In this document: piece after piece, positions 8,910 to 20,800 of the stretch
How the letters are laid out: each line of letters starts with the position of its first letter
Position numbering within the stretch: the first letter of the stretch is position 1
Assembly: GCA_028281945.1 (NCBI GenBank)
Contig: JANQIW010000068.1
Coordinates: 57,018-121,017 of the forward strand
Reading direction: 5' to 3'
DNA length: 64,000 bases
Source: Prochloraceae cyanobacterium PL24a_bin.78
Lineage (GTDB): Bacteria > Cyanobacteriota > Cyanobacteriia > Cyanobacteriales > JANQIW01
Position numbers and translations under genes: made by a program
Notes under the pieces: model-generated
What the model saw: the letters and a program-made list of their open reading frames with translations, nothing else
What the model was told of the DNA's origin: nothing
The model's database searches: none

Positions 8910-8969
8910 TATAATGTAAGTAAATATTAACTTGATTATTATTCTTGATTATTATTCTTGATTATTCAT
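8910..8969 (+). promoter_or_regulatory. Possible trpF promoter with 13-bp triplicate
   Basis: A TATAAT box at 8910-8915 is followed by three tandem 13-bp units (CTTGATTATTATT twice, then CTTGATTATTCAT) at 8931-8969, just before trpF. No good -35 box is visible. The triplicate may lie in the 5' leader of the transcript. Confidence 0.35.
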
Positions 8970-8988
8970 CTTACTCCAAAAATTTACC

Positions 8989-9624
8989 ATGCGGGTTAAA
9001 ATTTGCGGCATTACTCAACCAGAACAAGCCAAAGCTATAGCATTACAAGGCGCAACAACTCTAGGTTTTATTTGCGTCCCTAAATCTCCTAGATATATCG
9101 AACCAGAAAATATTAGACAAATTATTAATGTTTTGCCCGATCAAACTGAAAGCATCGGGGTATTTGCTAATGCAAGTATAGATGAAATCTCTAATGTTAT
9201 TACTCAAGCACACCTAACTGGAGTCCAACTCCACGGTCAAGAATCCCCTTTATTCTGCCAACATTTAAGAAAAACTTTCCCTAAAATAGAATTAATTAAA
9301 GCATTAAGAATAAAAAATCTTAGTTCTTTATCCGATGCAAATTTTTATTTTGAATGTGTTGATACCCTTTTATTAGATGCTTATCATCCTAATTTATTAG
9401 GAGGCACAGGAAATACCCTGAATTGGGAATCTCTATCTCATTGGCAACCCAAACTACCTTGGTTATTAGCAGGAGGCTTATCTCCTGAAAACATTCTTGA
9501 TGCTTTAACTCTACTTAAACCTGATGGTATTGATTTATCTAGTGGAGTAGAAAGAAGTCCAGGAGACAAAGACTTACAACGAGTTGCTTTACTCTTTGAA
9601 AAATTACAAAAAACAATCAAATAA
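8989..9624 (+). CDS. trpF: Phosphoribosylanthranilate isomerase
   Basis: TrpF is a TIM-barrel enzyme that isomerises phosphoribosylanthranilate to CdRP in tryptophan synthesis. The start [17 protein letters not shown] carries the catalytic Cys. [20 protein letters not shown] carries the catalytic Asp and the substrate loop. [15 protein letters not shown] and GIDLSSGVE form the phosphate-binding end of the barrel. The length of 211 aa is standard. The ATG follows an AT-rich leader without a strong Shine-Dalgarno sequence. The next tryptophan gene in the window, trpC, is 48 kb away, so the pathway is dispersed here. The gene is convergent with folE. Confidence 0.96.
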   Translation: MRVKICGITQPEQAKAIALQGATTLGFICVPKSPRYIEPENIRQIINVLPDQTESIGVFANASIDEISNVITQAHLTGVQLHGQESPLFCQHLRKTFPKIELIKALRIKNLSSLSDANFYFECVDTLLLDAYHPNLLGGTGNTLNWESLSHWQPKLPWLLAGGLSPENILDALTLLKPDGIDLSSGVERSPGDKDLQRVALLFEKLQKTIK

Positions 9625-9706
9625 GCAAAAACTTAGTTATAACATAGCCTATTAATACTGAAAAAGTAGATAGATAACATTTCCAGTATGATTAAACAAA
9701 GCTTAA

Positions 9707-10405
9707 TTAATAAAAATTAGGTCTATGACGAATTAAATTAAAAAATTCCTCACGAGTTTTTTGTTCCTCTTCAAAAATTCCTAACATTGTACTAGTTACA
9801 GTCCAAGATCCGGGTTTTTGAACTCCTCGCATCACCATACACATATGAGTTGCTTCCATAACAATTGCTACACCACGGGGTTCTAAAATCGTCTGAATTG
9901 CTTCTGCGACTTGACGACTCAAACGTTCTTGAACTTGTAAGCGTCTAGCATACATTTCCACAATGCGAGCTAGTTTGCTCAATCCCACTACTTTTTGATT
10001 AGGAATATAGGCAACATGGGCTTTTCCCATGAAAGGCAACATATGATGTTCGCAGAGACTAAAAAAATCGATGTCTCGCACTAATACCATTTCATTATGG
10101 CCTTCATCAAAAATTGCTCCATTGACTAATTTTTCTAAAGACTGATTATAACCCTGAGTCAAAAATTGCATTGCTTCTGCCACTCGTTTGGGGGTTTTTA
10201 GCAATCCTTCTCGCTCTGGATTTTCTCCAACCGCTTCTAACGTAATTCGCACCGCTTCCATCATTTGTTGCTTGTTTTCTTCTGATGTTGGGTGGATTTG
10301 TGATTCTAATCCATTATGAGTATTTCGATCCGGTCTTGGTGTGACTGTTTTTTTCATTGGAGAATGTTCAGAACGATTGAAACCGTTGGAGGAAGCTATT
10401 GTCAT
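9707..10405 (-). CDS. folE: GTP cyclohydrolase I
   Basis: FolE opens GTP to form dihydroneopterin triphosphate, the first step toward folate and pterins. The core has [16 protein letters not shown] and [19 protein letters not shown], which contains zinc and catalytic residues. [25 protein letters not shown] and [19 protein letters not shown] follow, the second holding the other zinc Cys. The length of 232 aa includes a polar N-terminal extension of about 45 residues ([15 protein letters not shown]) of the kind often seen in this family. A later Met (MKKTVT, about residue 17) is an alternative start. The gene is followed by a convergent trpF 82 bp away and preceded by a 1-kb gap. Confidence 0.96.
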   Translation of the reverse strand: MTIASSNGFNRSEHSPMKKTVTPRPDRNTHNGLESQIHPTSEENKQQMMEAVRITLEAVGENPEREGLLKTPKRVAEAMQFLTQGYNQSLEKLVNGAIFDEGHNEMVLVRDIDFFSLCEHHMLPFMGKAHVAYIPNQKVVGLSKLARIVEMYARRLQVQERLSRQVAEAIQTILEPRGVAIVMEATHMCMVMRGVQKPGSWTVTSTMLGIFEEEQKTREEFFNLIRHRPNFY

Positions 10406-11431
10406 AATTAATTAAAGTTTGATTAAAACTCTGTTATTTTGTCTAAATTTGAATTACCAAATTCTGTGTTTTACTGGAAAACTACTAATATTTGGTCTCA
10501 AGATTATTTGTTTAAAGGACTAATTTCACAGGATTTTCTGCTAAATTGCCTTTAAGTAATCGAAAGTTTTTCTAAAAATAGTCGATTACCTCTGATAACT
10601 TGTAGGACAATTACTATTGTAAAGCATTTTGAAGAATTTTTAAGTCATTTTTCTACAATTTTAAGAATCTAATAAATTTGATTTGTTATCCTTAAATAAA
10701 TTGTTTTTTTTGACATAACCAACTTACTCTACTTATACCATTGTCTTGTTCACTTAGTCAAATAAGTAAATTAAAAAGCATATTGAGGATAGATTATTTA
10801 TTACTGTTATCACTATTTATTTTTTAGCAAAAGGGAATAAGTTTTTGAACTGTTGAAAAGTCCTAATTTATGTCTTTATAAATATCTTTTTTATCCTTCC
10901 CAGACTAGGATAAAGATCTTTTTTCCCAATGGGCTAAATCTAACTTCAAAATTTTAGTCTCTACCCATTTAACTACTTTTTCCTAAAAGTCAAAGGATTT
11001 TGTTTTCCATTGGGAGGTTTAACTTTTGGAATCATTAGTTGCAGTTTCACTGGGTAAATATCCATAATTTCAATCTTTGTTTTAGTTTTTCTATGATTCT
11101 GATTAATGAGTATTGTCTACTTTGACATCTCCTCCCTTTATCAATGGAGGGAGTTTCCTAACATCACTGTTAAGATTTCCTTTTTTAAAGTTAACAAATT
11201 TTAACTGAGTTTCCTCAAAATTAAGATTTATCTTTCTCTGTCAAAGGCTTTTATTCCCGTCTGTCCACGGTACATGCTAATTTAACCATAGAATTTCAGC
11301 CTATGCAAGCCACTTATTCTAAAAAACTCCAATAATCTTTTGGAGGAGAGAATCAAAATCCATAGTTACTGGGGAATATCTCTATCTCTTGATAAATTAT
11401 AACATCTTATTTAAAAGATAAAAAATCTTGA
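10406..11431. other. Long intergenic region with a hairpin and possible IS remnant
   Basis: This kilobase between folE and accA has no intact gene. Minus-strand fragments of open frame (e.g. MDIYPVKLQLMIPKVKPP from about 11078) end in stops after roughly 30 codons and look degraded or random. A strong hairpin lies at 11132-11153 (separate entry). The rest is AT-rich without recognisable RNA genes. Confidence 0.5.
11122..11190 (-). mobile_element. Possible IS200/IS605-type end remnant
   Basis: On the minus strand a hairpin of CUCCCUUUA/UGGAGGGAG type with a 4-nt loop (plus 11132-11153) is followed by AGGAGATGTCAAAGTAGAC. Cyanobacterial IS200/IS605 tnpB elements often end in a G-rich hairpin followed by a similar GAG-TCAAAG sequence. 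No TnpB reading frame survives next to it, so this would be a relic at best. A plain terminator-like hairpin is the alternative. Confidence 0.25.
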
Positions 11432-12412
11432 TTAATTAGGGATTAAATCGAAGACTCCAATATGGCGAAACTTTTGATATCTTTGCTTTTGAAGTTCTTC
11501 AACTTTGAGAGATGACAAATCTTCTAATTTTTCTACCAGTGTTTTTTTGAGAATTTCTGCTGCTTTAAGAGGATTAGTGTGAGCACCTCCGGGAGGCTCC
11601 GGCAATATTTCGTCGATGATCCCTAATTGTTTTAAATCGTAAGCTGTTATTTTTAATGCCTCTGCTGCTAAATTTGATTTTTTGGCATCTTTCCACAAGA
11701 TCGCTGCACAAGCTTCTGGTGTTGCTACAGTATATACTGCGTGTTCTAACATTAAGACGCGATCGCCTACTCCTATTCCTAGTGCTCCTCCTGAACCTCC
11801 TTCTCCTACTACTGTACAAATTATGGGTACTTCTAAATCAAACATTTCTCTGAGATTATAGGCAATGGCTTCTCCTTGTCCTAATTTTTCTGCTTCTACT
11901 CCTGCCCATGCTCCGGGGGTATCAATAAATGTGATGATGGGCATGGCAAATAGGGATGCGTGTTTCATTAATCTTATGGCTTTACGATATCCTCCAGGGG
12001 AGGCCATGCCAAAATTTCTAGCGACGTTATCTTTGGTGTCTCTTCCTTTTTGATGCCCGATGATTACTACTGGCCTTCCTTCAATCCTTGCTATTCCTCC
12101 TACTAAGGCTGGATCGTCATAACCTCTGCGATCGCCATGTAATTCCATCCATTCATCTGTAATTGCTTGAATGTAATCTAAAGTGCTTGGTCTTCTAGGA
12201 TGTCTGGCTAGTTGTAATTTTTGAGTGGGGGTTAAGCTACTAAAAATTTCTTTTCTTAATTGTTCTGCTCTGGCTTCTAGTTGGGTTATTTGATTAGATA
12301 CATCTACATTATTTTCTTGGGCTAATTCTCTGATTTGCTTTATTCTTTCTTCTAATTCAAATAGAGGTTTTTCAAATTCTAGTAAAAATGTCTTTTTGGG
12401 AGGATTTGTCAT
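11432..12412 (-). CDS. accA: Acetyl-CoA carboxylase carboxyltransferase subunit alpha
   Basis: AccA pairs with AccD to transfer the carboxyl group from biotin to acetyl-CoA, making malonyl-CoA for fatty acid synthesis. An N-terminal coiled-coil segment ([16 protein letters not shown]) comes before the crotonase-like core with [18 protein letters not shown]. The core also contains [18 protein letters not shown] and [20 protein letters not shown], the CoA-binding and oxyanion loops. The length of 326 aa is typical. The gene is preceded on the same strand, 23 bp upstream, by a conserved hypothetical, so the two may share a transcript. Malonyl-CoA made by this complex is also what the olefin synthase at 14866-23109 would use. 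Confidence 0.96.
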   Translation of the reverse strand: MTNPPKKTFLLEFEKPLFELEERIKQIRELAQENNVDVSNQITQLEARAEQLRKEIFSSLTPTQKLQLARHPRRPSTLDYIQAITDEWMELHGDRRGYDDPALVGGIARIEGRPVVIIGHQKGRDTKDNVARNFGMASPGGYRKAIRLMKHASLFAMPIITFIDTPGAWAGVEAEKLGQGEAIAYNLREMFDLEVPIICTVVGEGGSGGALGIGVGDRVLMLEHAVYTVATPEACAAILWKDAKKSNLAAEALKITAYDLKQLGIIDEILPEPPGGAHTNPLKAAEILKKTLVEKLEDLSSLKVEELQKQRYQKFRHIGVFDLIPN

Positions 12413-12435
12413 ATTTATGTCTAATTTATTTTTTT

Positions 12436-13392
12436 TTATGTGTTTGATTTTCTGATTATTTTTAGTTTTTGGATCGTCTCTTTTTCGATTTCAATTTTTC
12501 CTAAGATTGTTTCATCTTTTGGTCGAATTCTGATTAGATAAAAACCATTATTTTCTATCCCTGTGATGGTGTTTTTTTCTTCTTTTAGTTGTTGCCAACT
12601 TATGGGTAGACTACAATGATCGTATATGGTTAAATAAAGTTGATTATGATTGAGGACTTCTGAATTTATTTCTACTTCTAAAGATTGACCTTTTTCTAAG
12701 TAATTATATAAAAATGTAGTGTCTGGGGCACCTACTGGTAAATATTCTCTAGCAATCCAGTTTTCTCCTAATTTGTCTCGAAAGTACAATATGGTATAAA
12801 TATAATAATGTAGCCATAGATAATACCAATTTTTTTTCTGGATTAAATCTTGGTAAAATTGATTAATATTTTGAGCAACTGGCTGTTTCCCAATTGTCAT
12901 TTTTTCATCTACATTAATTGCTGGCATTTCTATAGAATCAGACCAATGATAATATCTTAATGCTATAGTATATTGTCCTGGTTGTAAATTTAAAGTTTCC
13001 CATTGTTGATTGTTAGTATCTTGATTGTTTTCTTTTGATTTAATATTAGTAATAGTTTCGTAACTAGGAAAACTATAGATAACAGCTATCCAAGATTGGG
13101 CTGATTTATTAGCAGATTTTAAATCTAAAGCAATGGTTTTTTCTACGTAAATTGGTCCTAAAGTACCAATAATAGCATGAGTATTCCAACGTGGCCCTTT
13201 AGTCATTACTACTGGTAAAACTAAAAAAGATTTGAGGGTTTCTGCGTCAATAACTCGCCATTGTGTTGCTTTTTTTTTGTTAATGGTTAAGCTTATTCTA
13301 AAAATATTACCGATAATAAATTTATTAATTTTGTAAAAAATAAAAGATAAAATGGCTAGGGGAATTTCCCAAAGAATTGAAATTTGTTTCAT
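12436..13392 (-). CDS. Conserved cyanobacterial hypothetical, DUF6208-like
   Basis: I do not know a function for this 318-aa protein. The N-terminus ([22 protein letters not shown]) is hydrophobic and may be a membrane anchor. The rest is soluble and beta-rich, with blocks such as [34 protein letters not shown] and [16 protein letters not shown]. From memory it resembles the cyanobacterial DUF6208 family, which I could not verify. It sits immediately upstream of accA, 23 bp away on the same strand, and may be co-transcribed with it, which hints loosely at envelope or lipid context. The ATG at 13390-13392 is the only good start near the hydrophobic segment. No signal cleavage site is obvious. 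Confidence 0.75.
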   Translation of the reverse strand: MKQISILWEIPLAILSFIFYKINKFIIGNIFRISLTINKKKATQWRVIDAETLKSFLVLPVVMTKGPRWNTHAIIGTLGPIYVEKTIALDLKSANKSAQSWIAVIYSFPSYETITNIKSKENNQDTNNQQWETLNLQPGQYTIALRYYHWSDSIEMPAINVDEKMTIGKQPVAQNINQFYQDLIQKKNWYYLWLHYYIYTILYFRDKLGENWIAREYLPVGAPDTTFLYNYLEKGQSLEVEINSEVLNHNQLYLTIYDHCSLPISWQQLKEEKNTITGIENNGFYLIRIRPKDETILGKIEIEKETIQKLKIIRKSNT

Positions 13393-13950
13393 AATTTTTG
13401 ATTAGTTATTTTGGGTAATTATTGCTATTAATTAATGGTTATTTAGGGTTAAAATAAGTCATATTTTATCATTGAATTTACCTACAAAAATAGCTTTAAT
13501 CTTAAGAAATTAATTTTTGAATCTATCCTAAGTTTACCAGAGAATGTGCTAATATCTTTTTTCTTTAATGATGTTATAGATTAAGTTGGAAGATGAAAGA
13601 GAAGGGGAAGATGGAGGAAATGGGGGAGAATAAATAATGGGTGGATTATTTAATTTATACCCTCAGACACAAAGTCTATCATTATTTTTGAAATTTATAG
13701 AAAATCAATTTTTTTTGATTTATTGTATGGTTATCTCAAATTTTGCGCATTTAGGATAAACTTAAAAAGAGAAAATTTTTTAAGAAAATTCAATAATTAG
13801 CTACAAGAAAAAGCTAGATAAAAGTTAAGATAAAATGAGAATTGGACAAGTGGTTAGGGGAAAATAGTTAATAAAAAAACTTTTAATCACCTTTAACCAA
13901 TTGACCACAATGGAAATTACAATATAAATTTTAACTCTAGTTTTGACATC
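13393..13950. other. Intergenic region, 558 bp
   Basis: This divergent gap contains a G-rich tract (about 13595-13645, GAAGGGGAAGATGGAGGAAA) followed by AGTCTATCATTATTTTTGAA. That arrangement resembles a decayed copy of the dispersed element. The rest is AT-rich and would hold promoters for both flanking genes. None is clear enough to assign. Confidence 0.4.
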
Positions 13951-14520
13951 ATGAAACCCAAACCAAAATTTAAAGGAAAGGCAAAAAAATTTGGTAAAAA
14001 AGGTGCTTCTAAAGGCCCAAAAACGCCCAAAATTCCCAAACAATTTCAACAAAATCCTCTGATTACTTATTCAAAGAAAGAAATTACAGAAACATTGGAC
14101 AAATTTCCAGGTTTGATGAAAACTTTAGGACATGCCTATGATGTTCAAATTAAGTATACTGAGGAATATTCCTTATTTCCTTATGAATCTCAAATTGGAA
14201 AGAAACAATATTATGAGAATAATCAAGAATCTGCTTCAGATAACAGTAAAAAGTTAGATGAAACTAGTGATTTAGAATCTACTTCAGATCATAATCAAAC
14301 TTTAGATGAAACTAGTGATTTAGAATCTGTAAAGGATACTACTGAAGCTTCTGATGAAGAATCTGTAAAGGATACTACTGAAGCGGCTGATGAAGAATCT
14401 GTAGAAGTAGCTGATGATTATTGGTTTTGTAATGATATGACCACTGCTGTAATACTTATGAAGTATTTAGATCAATTTCCTGGGCGTGTGGAATGGAATC
14501 AAAAACCATTTTCTTTGTAA
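13951..14520 (+). CDS. Hypothetical protein with basic N-terminus and acidic repeats
   Basis: I do not recognise this 189-aa protein. It has three parts. Residues 1-36 are strongly basic (KPKPKFKGKAKKFGKKGASK). The middle, about 75-150, is acidic with tandem repeats: DETSDLES twice and VKDTTEASDEES/VKDTTEAADEES. Two more conserved-looking segments are ITETLDKFPGLMKTLGHAYD and the C-terminal YWFCNDMTTAVILMKYLDQFPGRVEW. The repeats are also near-identical in DNA (GATGAAACTAGTGATTTAG twice), a sign of recent duplication. No signal peptide or membrane helix is seen. A nucleic-acid or ribosome-associated role would fit the basic tail, but this is speculation. The ATG follows GACATC with no clear Shine-Dalgarno sequence. 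Confidence 0.75.
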   Translation: MKPKPKFKGKAKKFGKKGASKGPKTPKIPKQFQQNPLITYSKKEITETLDKFPGLMKTLGHAYDVQIKYTEEYSLFPYESQIGKKQYYENNQESASDNSKKLDETSDLESTSDHNQTLDETSDLESVKDTTEASDEESVKDTTEAADEESVEVADDYWFCNDMTTAVILMKYLDQFPGRVEWNQKPFSL

Positions 14521-14865
14521 TTAGACTAATTTAATTTAAATAAAGGGTTAATTTCATTATTTCACGTATTTTGCTTAGACTTCTTTAAAACAGATAAGGC
14601 AGAGGAAGGAGACTTGGTAGAGAATGAATATTGATTTTTGGTTTTGTATTAAAGATATTGGATTAGTTTAACTCTAGTATTACATATAGACAAATTGGGA
14701 TAATATCAAATCCAGTTGACATAACCAGTTGATTTTAAAATGCTGGATTTGTTGTATACAGTGGATTTTATCAATTTAATATTTGTGGTTTTTTAAAACA
14801 GGATTTAGTAGAAGAAGATAGAAAGAGGATTTCAGTAGTGAATTTTCTTTTATCTTCTTATTTTT
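14521..14865. other. Convergent intergenic region, 345 bp
   Basis: This lies between the acidic-repeat protein and the end of the olefin synthase gene. It contains a dispersed-element copy (14651-14702). A 9-bp inverted repeat, CAAATCCAG (14707-14715) and CTGGATTTG (14743-14751), could serve as a weak bidirectional terminator. No gene is seen. Confidence 0.45.
14651..14702 (+). repeat. Dispersed intergenic repeat, copy E
   Basis: AGATATTGGATTAGTTTAAC followed by TCTAGTATTACATATAGACAAATTGGGATAA matches the 3' half of the element at 58388-58464 with several substitutions. A purine-rich tract (AGGCAGAGGAAGGAGACTTGG) precedes it. Confidence 0.6.
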
Positions 14866-17800
14866 TTAATTAAAGACTAAATTAATTAAATCATAAGGGC
14901 ATTCTAGATGTAAATTATGTCCACCATTAATAATTTCTTTTCTAGCTTTTTTCATGACTTCTTCCATATCTATTATATCTTCAGGGCGATTAAAGCTACT
15001 ATTATTGCCATATACAATTAAGGTTTTAATTGTAATTTGTGAGAGTAATTTTAAATATTTTGGTCTATCAATTCCGTTAAATAAACCTCTCCCTCGCAGT
15101 AATCGATCCCAACGCCAAGTAATACCGTTATCACATTTTTTAGTTATTCTACGAGCTAAATTAATTGCTATTCTTTCAGATAAAGAAGAATCTGCTTCTT
15201 TCAGCCAATTTGCAGCTTCATTTATACTTGAAAAAACGGGATGTTGAGGAGTAGATGACAAATAATCTAATTCTATACCTAAACTATCAACTATTTCATC
15301 TTCTTGAATTTTGGTAGGAATTACTGGTTCAACTAAAATTAATTCTTGAACCCATTCTGGGCGAATAGCGGCGAAAACCCCTGCTATTACGCTTCCAAAG
15401 CTATGTGCCATCAGAATAAATGATTTTCCTAAATATTCTGCAATACCATCTAAATCTGCGACAAAGTCTAATAAATTATAACTTCCTCCTTTACCCAAAT
15501 GTTCTGATAACCCATGGCCACGTAAATCGGGAGCGATTACTCTATAGCCTTTTGTGACTAAATCCAATGCTATTTCTTCCCAAACGATTCCTTGATCTAA
15601 AATTCCATGAAGACATAAGACTATGGGTTTAGCAGAATCTCCCCAGCAACATAGACATAATTGTAATCCCCTGATTTGGATGTATTCCTCTACCATGGGG
15701 ATTTCTGGGGTAGATTGTGATTGATTTTGAAGTAATTGATAACCCAAGTTTTTCCCTAATTCTTGGGTATTATTGTCGATTTGGATAGGGAGTTTGATTT
15801 TTTGCCATGCTTGTGCTAATTCTGGTTTAATGCTTTGGTATTTGAGAAAATTGGGATCCCCTACTGATAAGGATTGAGTGTAAACTCCATCTGTCATTCT
15901 TTCTCCTTGGTAAGGTGTAAGCAATGCAGAATCAAAGTCTATTTCTAGAAATTGGCATAGCTTTTTCATTTCTGCTTCGGGATTGGTGACTAAGTTTTCA
16001 TAGAGAATTTGATGCTTTTTCTGGGAGTCTAGTTGGTTAAAAAATTGGAGGATATTTTGATTGGATTGATACCAGACTAATTCTCCTATTCGATAGGGGT
16101 TATCTCCTGCTAAGCCTATTAGTTTATCCATCCTTAATTTGACAAAACTTTCTATGACTGGGTAAGGATGTCGAATTAAATGGATATATTTTGCATTTTT
16201 AAAAAGTTTTTCTGCGGTTTCTAAGGTTTGTTTTTGTAAGGCATAGGTGGGAGATTTATCTACTAAGATTTTTTCTTCTGCTTGTTGACATAGCATCTCG
16301 TATACTTCGGCAATGGATGCTTTTTCTTCTACTAAGTTTTTGATAATTTCTGATACTTTTTCTGGATTTTCTCCTGTTAATTCAATGAATGCTTTTTCTA
16401 ATCCTTCTCCTAAGTAGGATTCCGCTAAATATTCATTTCTTTGGGCCATATTTGCAAAGGGTAGGAGATGTAATTCCGGCGGTGCAACTATGTTATAATG
16501 CCCTGCTAGCATTACTCTTAATAAAGTTGATCCCGATCGAGGTGATGAAAGGATAAAGATACAAGGGGATTCTATGGGTTTTTCTACGGTGATATTTTCT
16601 GTAGGAAAAGTAATTCCTTGGAGGAGATTTATTTGGGAAGATTCTTGAATTTTGTCTTCTATTTCTACTGGTTGTATTTCTAAGTGGATGCGATTAAATT
16701 CGCTTTTTAAATATTTGGCTAAATAGTCAATTCTAGGGCGTTGGTAAATTTCTCTGGGATAAAGCATCAATTTCAATTCTTCTTTTAATTGATTGATTAC
16801 TTCCATCACCATCAAGGAATCTAAGCCTAAATCTAGGAGATTTTCGCTATCACCAATATTGGCAGTTTCTATGGCTAAACTTTCGGCAATTATTTTTCTT
16901 AAGTAAGATAGTAAATATTCTTCTCGTTGGTTTTCGGGGGTATTTAAGAGGTTTTGATATACGGAGGGAGTCGCTGTAGGAGTGTTAATTACTTGGGAGA
17001 AATAATCGTTTTTGGCAACATCTTTAAACCTTCGAGAAATTGCTTCCCAATCGGCATCAAATATTCCTGTTTGAGTATCTAGCCAAGTTTTTTCTAAAGC
17101 AGTTAATGCTATTTCTGCTTCCATTACTTTTAAGCCTTTAATTCCCCATCCTCTCGATGCCATTCCAACATTTATCGGCCCAAAATTTACACTTAAGGCT
17201 GGTAATTGTTTTTCTTTTCTAAAAGTTGCTAAAGCATCCATAAAGGCATTGGCGGTGGCATAATTTCCTTGCCCAGGGGAACCTAATAATGATGCAATAG
17301 AAGATATTAAGATGAAGAAATCTAGTGGTAATTTTTCTGTGGCGGTATGTAGATTCCAACTACCTAATACTTTTGGTTGGATGACATTAGTAATTTGCTG
17401 TAAAGAGAGGTTAGTTAATAATCCGTCATCGATAATTCCTGCGGCATGAATTATTCCGGCGAGGGGATATTCTGATGTGGTGATATTAGGGATTAAATTT
17501 TCTACTTCTATGGGATTAGTGACATCGCATTGAAGGTATTCCATATCTACTCCGATGTTTTCTAGTTTAGATTGTGGAATATTTCTTCCTACTAATACTA
17601 AATGTTTTGCGCCTAGTTTAATTAACCATTGGGCAATTTTTTTTCCAAAACCACCGGTGCCTCCTGTGATTAAATAAGTGGCATTTGCTTTGATTTCTGG
17701 TGGTAAATTGGCAGGATTTGTTAGATTTGCTTTTCTTTTTAAGATAGGTGTATAAGATTTGCCTTGATTTACAGCATAGATTTGGCCTTTTTTTTCTGCC

Positions 17801-20800
17801 AAAATTGAGGGGATGATGTTTTGATTTTTATTTTGGTTATTTTCTGCGGGATTAATATCAATTAATCCTCCCCATATTTCGGGATTTTCTAATGCTATTA
17901 CTCTGGCTAATCCTATTAAGGAAGCGGCTGCTAAATTCTGATGGTTGTTAATAGGAGTTGCGCCTTTGGTAATAATCCACAGGGGTAGTTGTTTTTCTTT
18001 GAGTATTTTGATTAATTGGATGATTTGATAGCATTCTTGGCTAATTTTGTGTGGGGAAGTATTTTCGGCGATGTAGATTATTCCTTTGACTTTGGGATAT
18101 GCCTGGTTAATGATGTTGGCTAGATTTTCTTGTTGATTTGTTTTTTGATTTGCTTTTAAATTCTCCAATGAATTTTCTTCTGATAGATTTTCTGCTAGAT
18201 TTTCTGGTAAATTTCCTTGCTTGTTAATAATTAAACAATCACGATGGAGATTTTTGATAACTTCTAAAATTGGTGTTTGCTGATTATCAGCTATTGCTAA
18301 GTAAGGGTAAATTTGCTGGGAAGAGATACTGCTTGTTTCTTCCCATTCCACTTGATACAACCAATCAGATATATTGAGTAATTTTTTGCTATCTCCTAGA
18401 GGAGAATCCATCCCATGATGTTTAGCATCAGCTACTACTTTTAACCAATAACTTTCCCTCTCAAATACATAATTAGGTAAGTTAATTTTGTTATACTGAC
18501 ATCCTTGGTAAAAATTCTTCCAATTGATTTTTATGCTGGTTTTACTCCATAATTCCCCTAAACTAGTTAATATTTGTTCCCAATCTTCTCTTTTTGGATG
18601 TAATGATGGCAACCAGAGGGTATTTTCTTGGTTATCTAAACATTGGGATGCTAAATTTATTAGAGTAGGTTTTGGCCCTATTTCGATAAATGTTAGTGCT
18701 TCTTCTGTTTTTAATGACTCTATACTTGGTGCAAATCTTACGGTTTCTGATATATGTCTTATCCAATAAGAAGGTGTTGCCATTTCTTCTCTAACTTGCT
18801 TGCCGTTTAAGTTAGAAATTATCTTGATTTTTGGTTTTTGATAGTTAATTTGATGGGCAACTGTGGAAAACTTTGTCAGGATTGGCTGCATCATGGGTGA
18901 GTGGAAGGCATGGGATACGATTAATTCTTTGGTTTTGATTCCCAAAGTTGCTAGGTTTGCCATGATGTCAGTAATTGTATTACCTTCTCCTGAAATAACT
19001 ACATTATCAAAGCCATTAATGGCAGCGATGCTTACTTCTCTTTGAGAGGTTGCAATGGCGCGTTTGACTTCACTTACTGGCGCGAATACTGCTGCCATTT
19101 TACCTGGTGGTAAGTCTTGCATTAATTTACCGCGATGGGCGATTAATTTTAACCCCTCTGGTAAAGAAAATACTCCGGCTATTGTAGCTGCTACGTATTC
19201 TCCTACACTATGGCCTATTAAGATATCTGGTTTTACTCCCCAATGTAGCCACATTTTGGCTAAGGCGTATTCTATGGCAAATAATGCTGGTTGAGTATAT
19301 GCGGTTTGGTTGATTAATTCTGTATATTTTTCTTGGAAGATGACATCTAATAAGTAATCTTCTAAATATTCTTTTAGTATATCGGCGCATTCTTTTAATG
19401 CTTCTGCAAATACTGGTTGAGTTTGATATAATTGGTATCCCATTTGAAAATATTGGGATCCTTGCCCTGTAAATAAAAATACTATTTTTCCATCATTTAC
19501 TTTTTTTGAATTTTGGATTTGCCTTAATTTTTCTTGGATTTCTTCTCTATTCTTCCCTATTATTCCTATTCTTTTCGGTAATTGCGATCGCCCTGTATTG
19601 AGGTTATAACAAATTTCTCCTAAGTTTACATCCGGGTTTTCATAGAGGAATTGGAGATATTTTCTCGCCAATAGGTTTAAGGCTGAATCTGTTTTGGCTG
19701 AGAGAGTAAATAAGTTAAAAGGATAATAATTTGATGGTTTTGTTAAAGAGTATTTATCTTCTAATCCTTCTGGTTTGCCTAAAACATCTAATGATTTACC
19801 ATTATTTTGTTGTGGATTTAAATCTGTATCATTTTCCCATTCTCTAACAATTACATGGGCATTTGTACCCCCAAAACCAAAAGAACTTACTCCAGCAGTT
19901 CGTGGTATACTTGTTGTCTGCCAATCTAATAAATTGGGAGATATTTGCAAATTTTCTCCTAAATCTATATGGGGATTAATTTGTTTTAAATTGAGATGAG
20001 GTAAGATTTTTTTATGTTGTAAAGATAGGATAGTTTTTATCAATCCTGCAATTCCTGCCGCTGCTTCTAAATGCCCAATATTGGTTTTAACTGAACTTAA
20101 ATAGACGCGATCGCCATTTAACACTTTTTTTATCGAATTTAATTCGATGGGATCCCCTAAAGGGGTGCCGGTGCCATGAGTTTCTAAATAACTAACTTCA
20201 TGAGAGCTAATTTTAGCATTTTTCAAGGCAGAAGAAATAACCGCCTGTTGTGCCAATCCATTAGGCGCAGTTAAACCATTACTTCTACCATCTTGATTTA
20301 TCGCACTACCTAAAATAGTTGCCAATATTTTATCTCCATCAGCTATGGCATCAGCTAGAGGTTTCAACAGAATTAAACCACAACCTTCTCCCCTAACATA
20401 ACCATCGGCATCGGTGGAAAATGTCTTACACTTGCCATCCTCTGATAACATCCCCGCTTGAGAAAGGGATGCTGTGATATTTGAGGAGAGAATCAAATTA
20501 ACCCCCCCGGCAATAGCAGTTTGACATTCACCATTGCGTAAACTCTGGATTGCCAAATGCACCGCCACCAAAGAAGATGAACAAGCAGTATCCATAGTGA
20601 TCGATGGTCCTGTAAAATCAAAGAAATATGATAGCCTATTTGCTGCCATACTGTGGGCATTGCCTGTAGGAGTATAAGGATTATAACTACCCTGGTGATG
20701 AAGTAAAGAATAATCGTGACTGCTAACACCAATAAAAACCCCTGTAGATTTCCCTGCTAAAGATTCCGCTGGGATGTTGGCATTTTCCAAAGTTTCCCAT

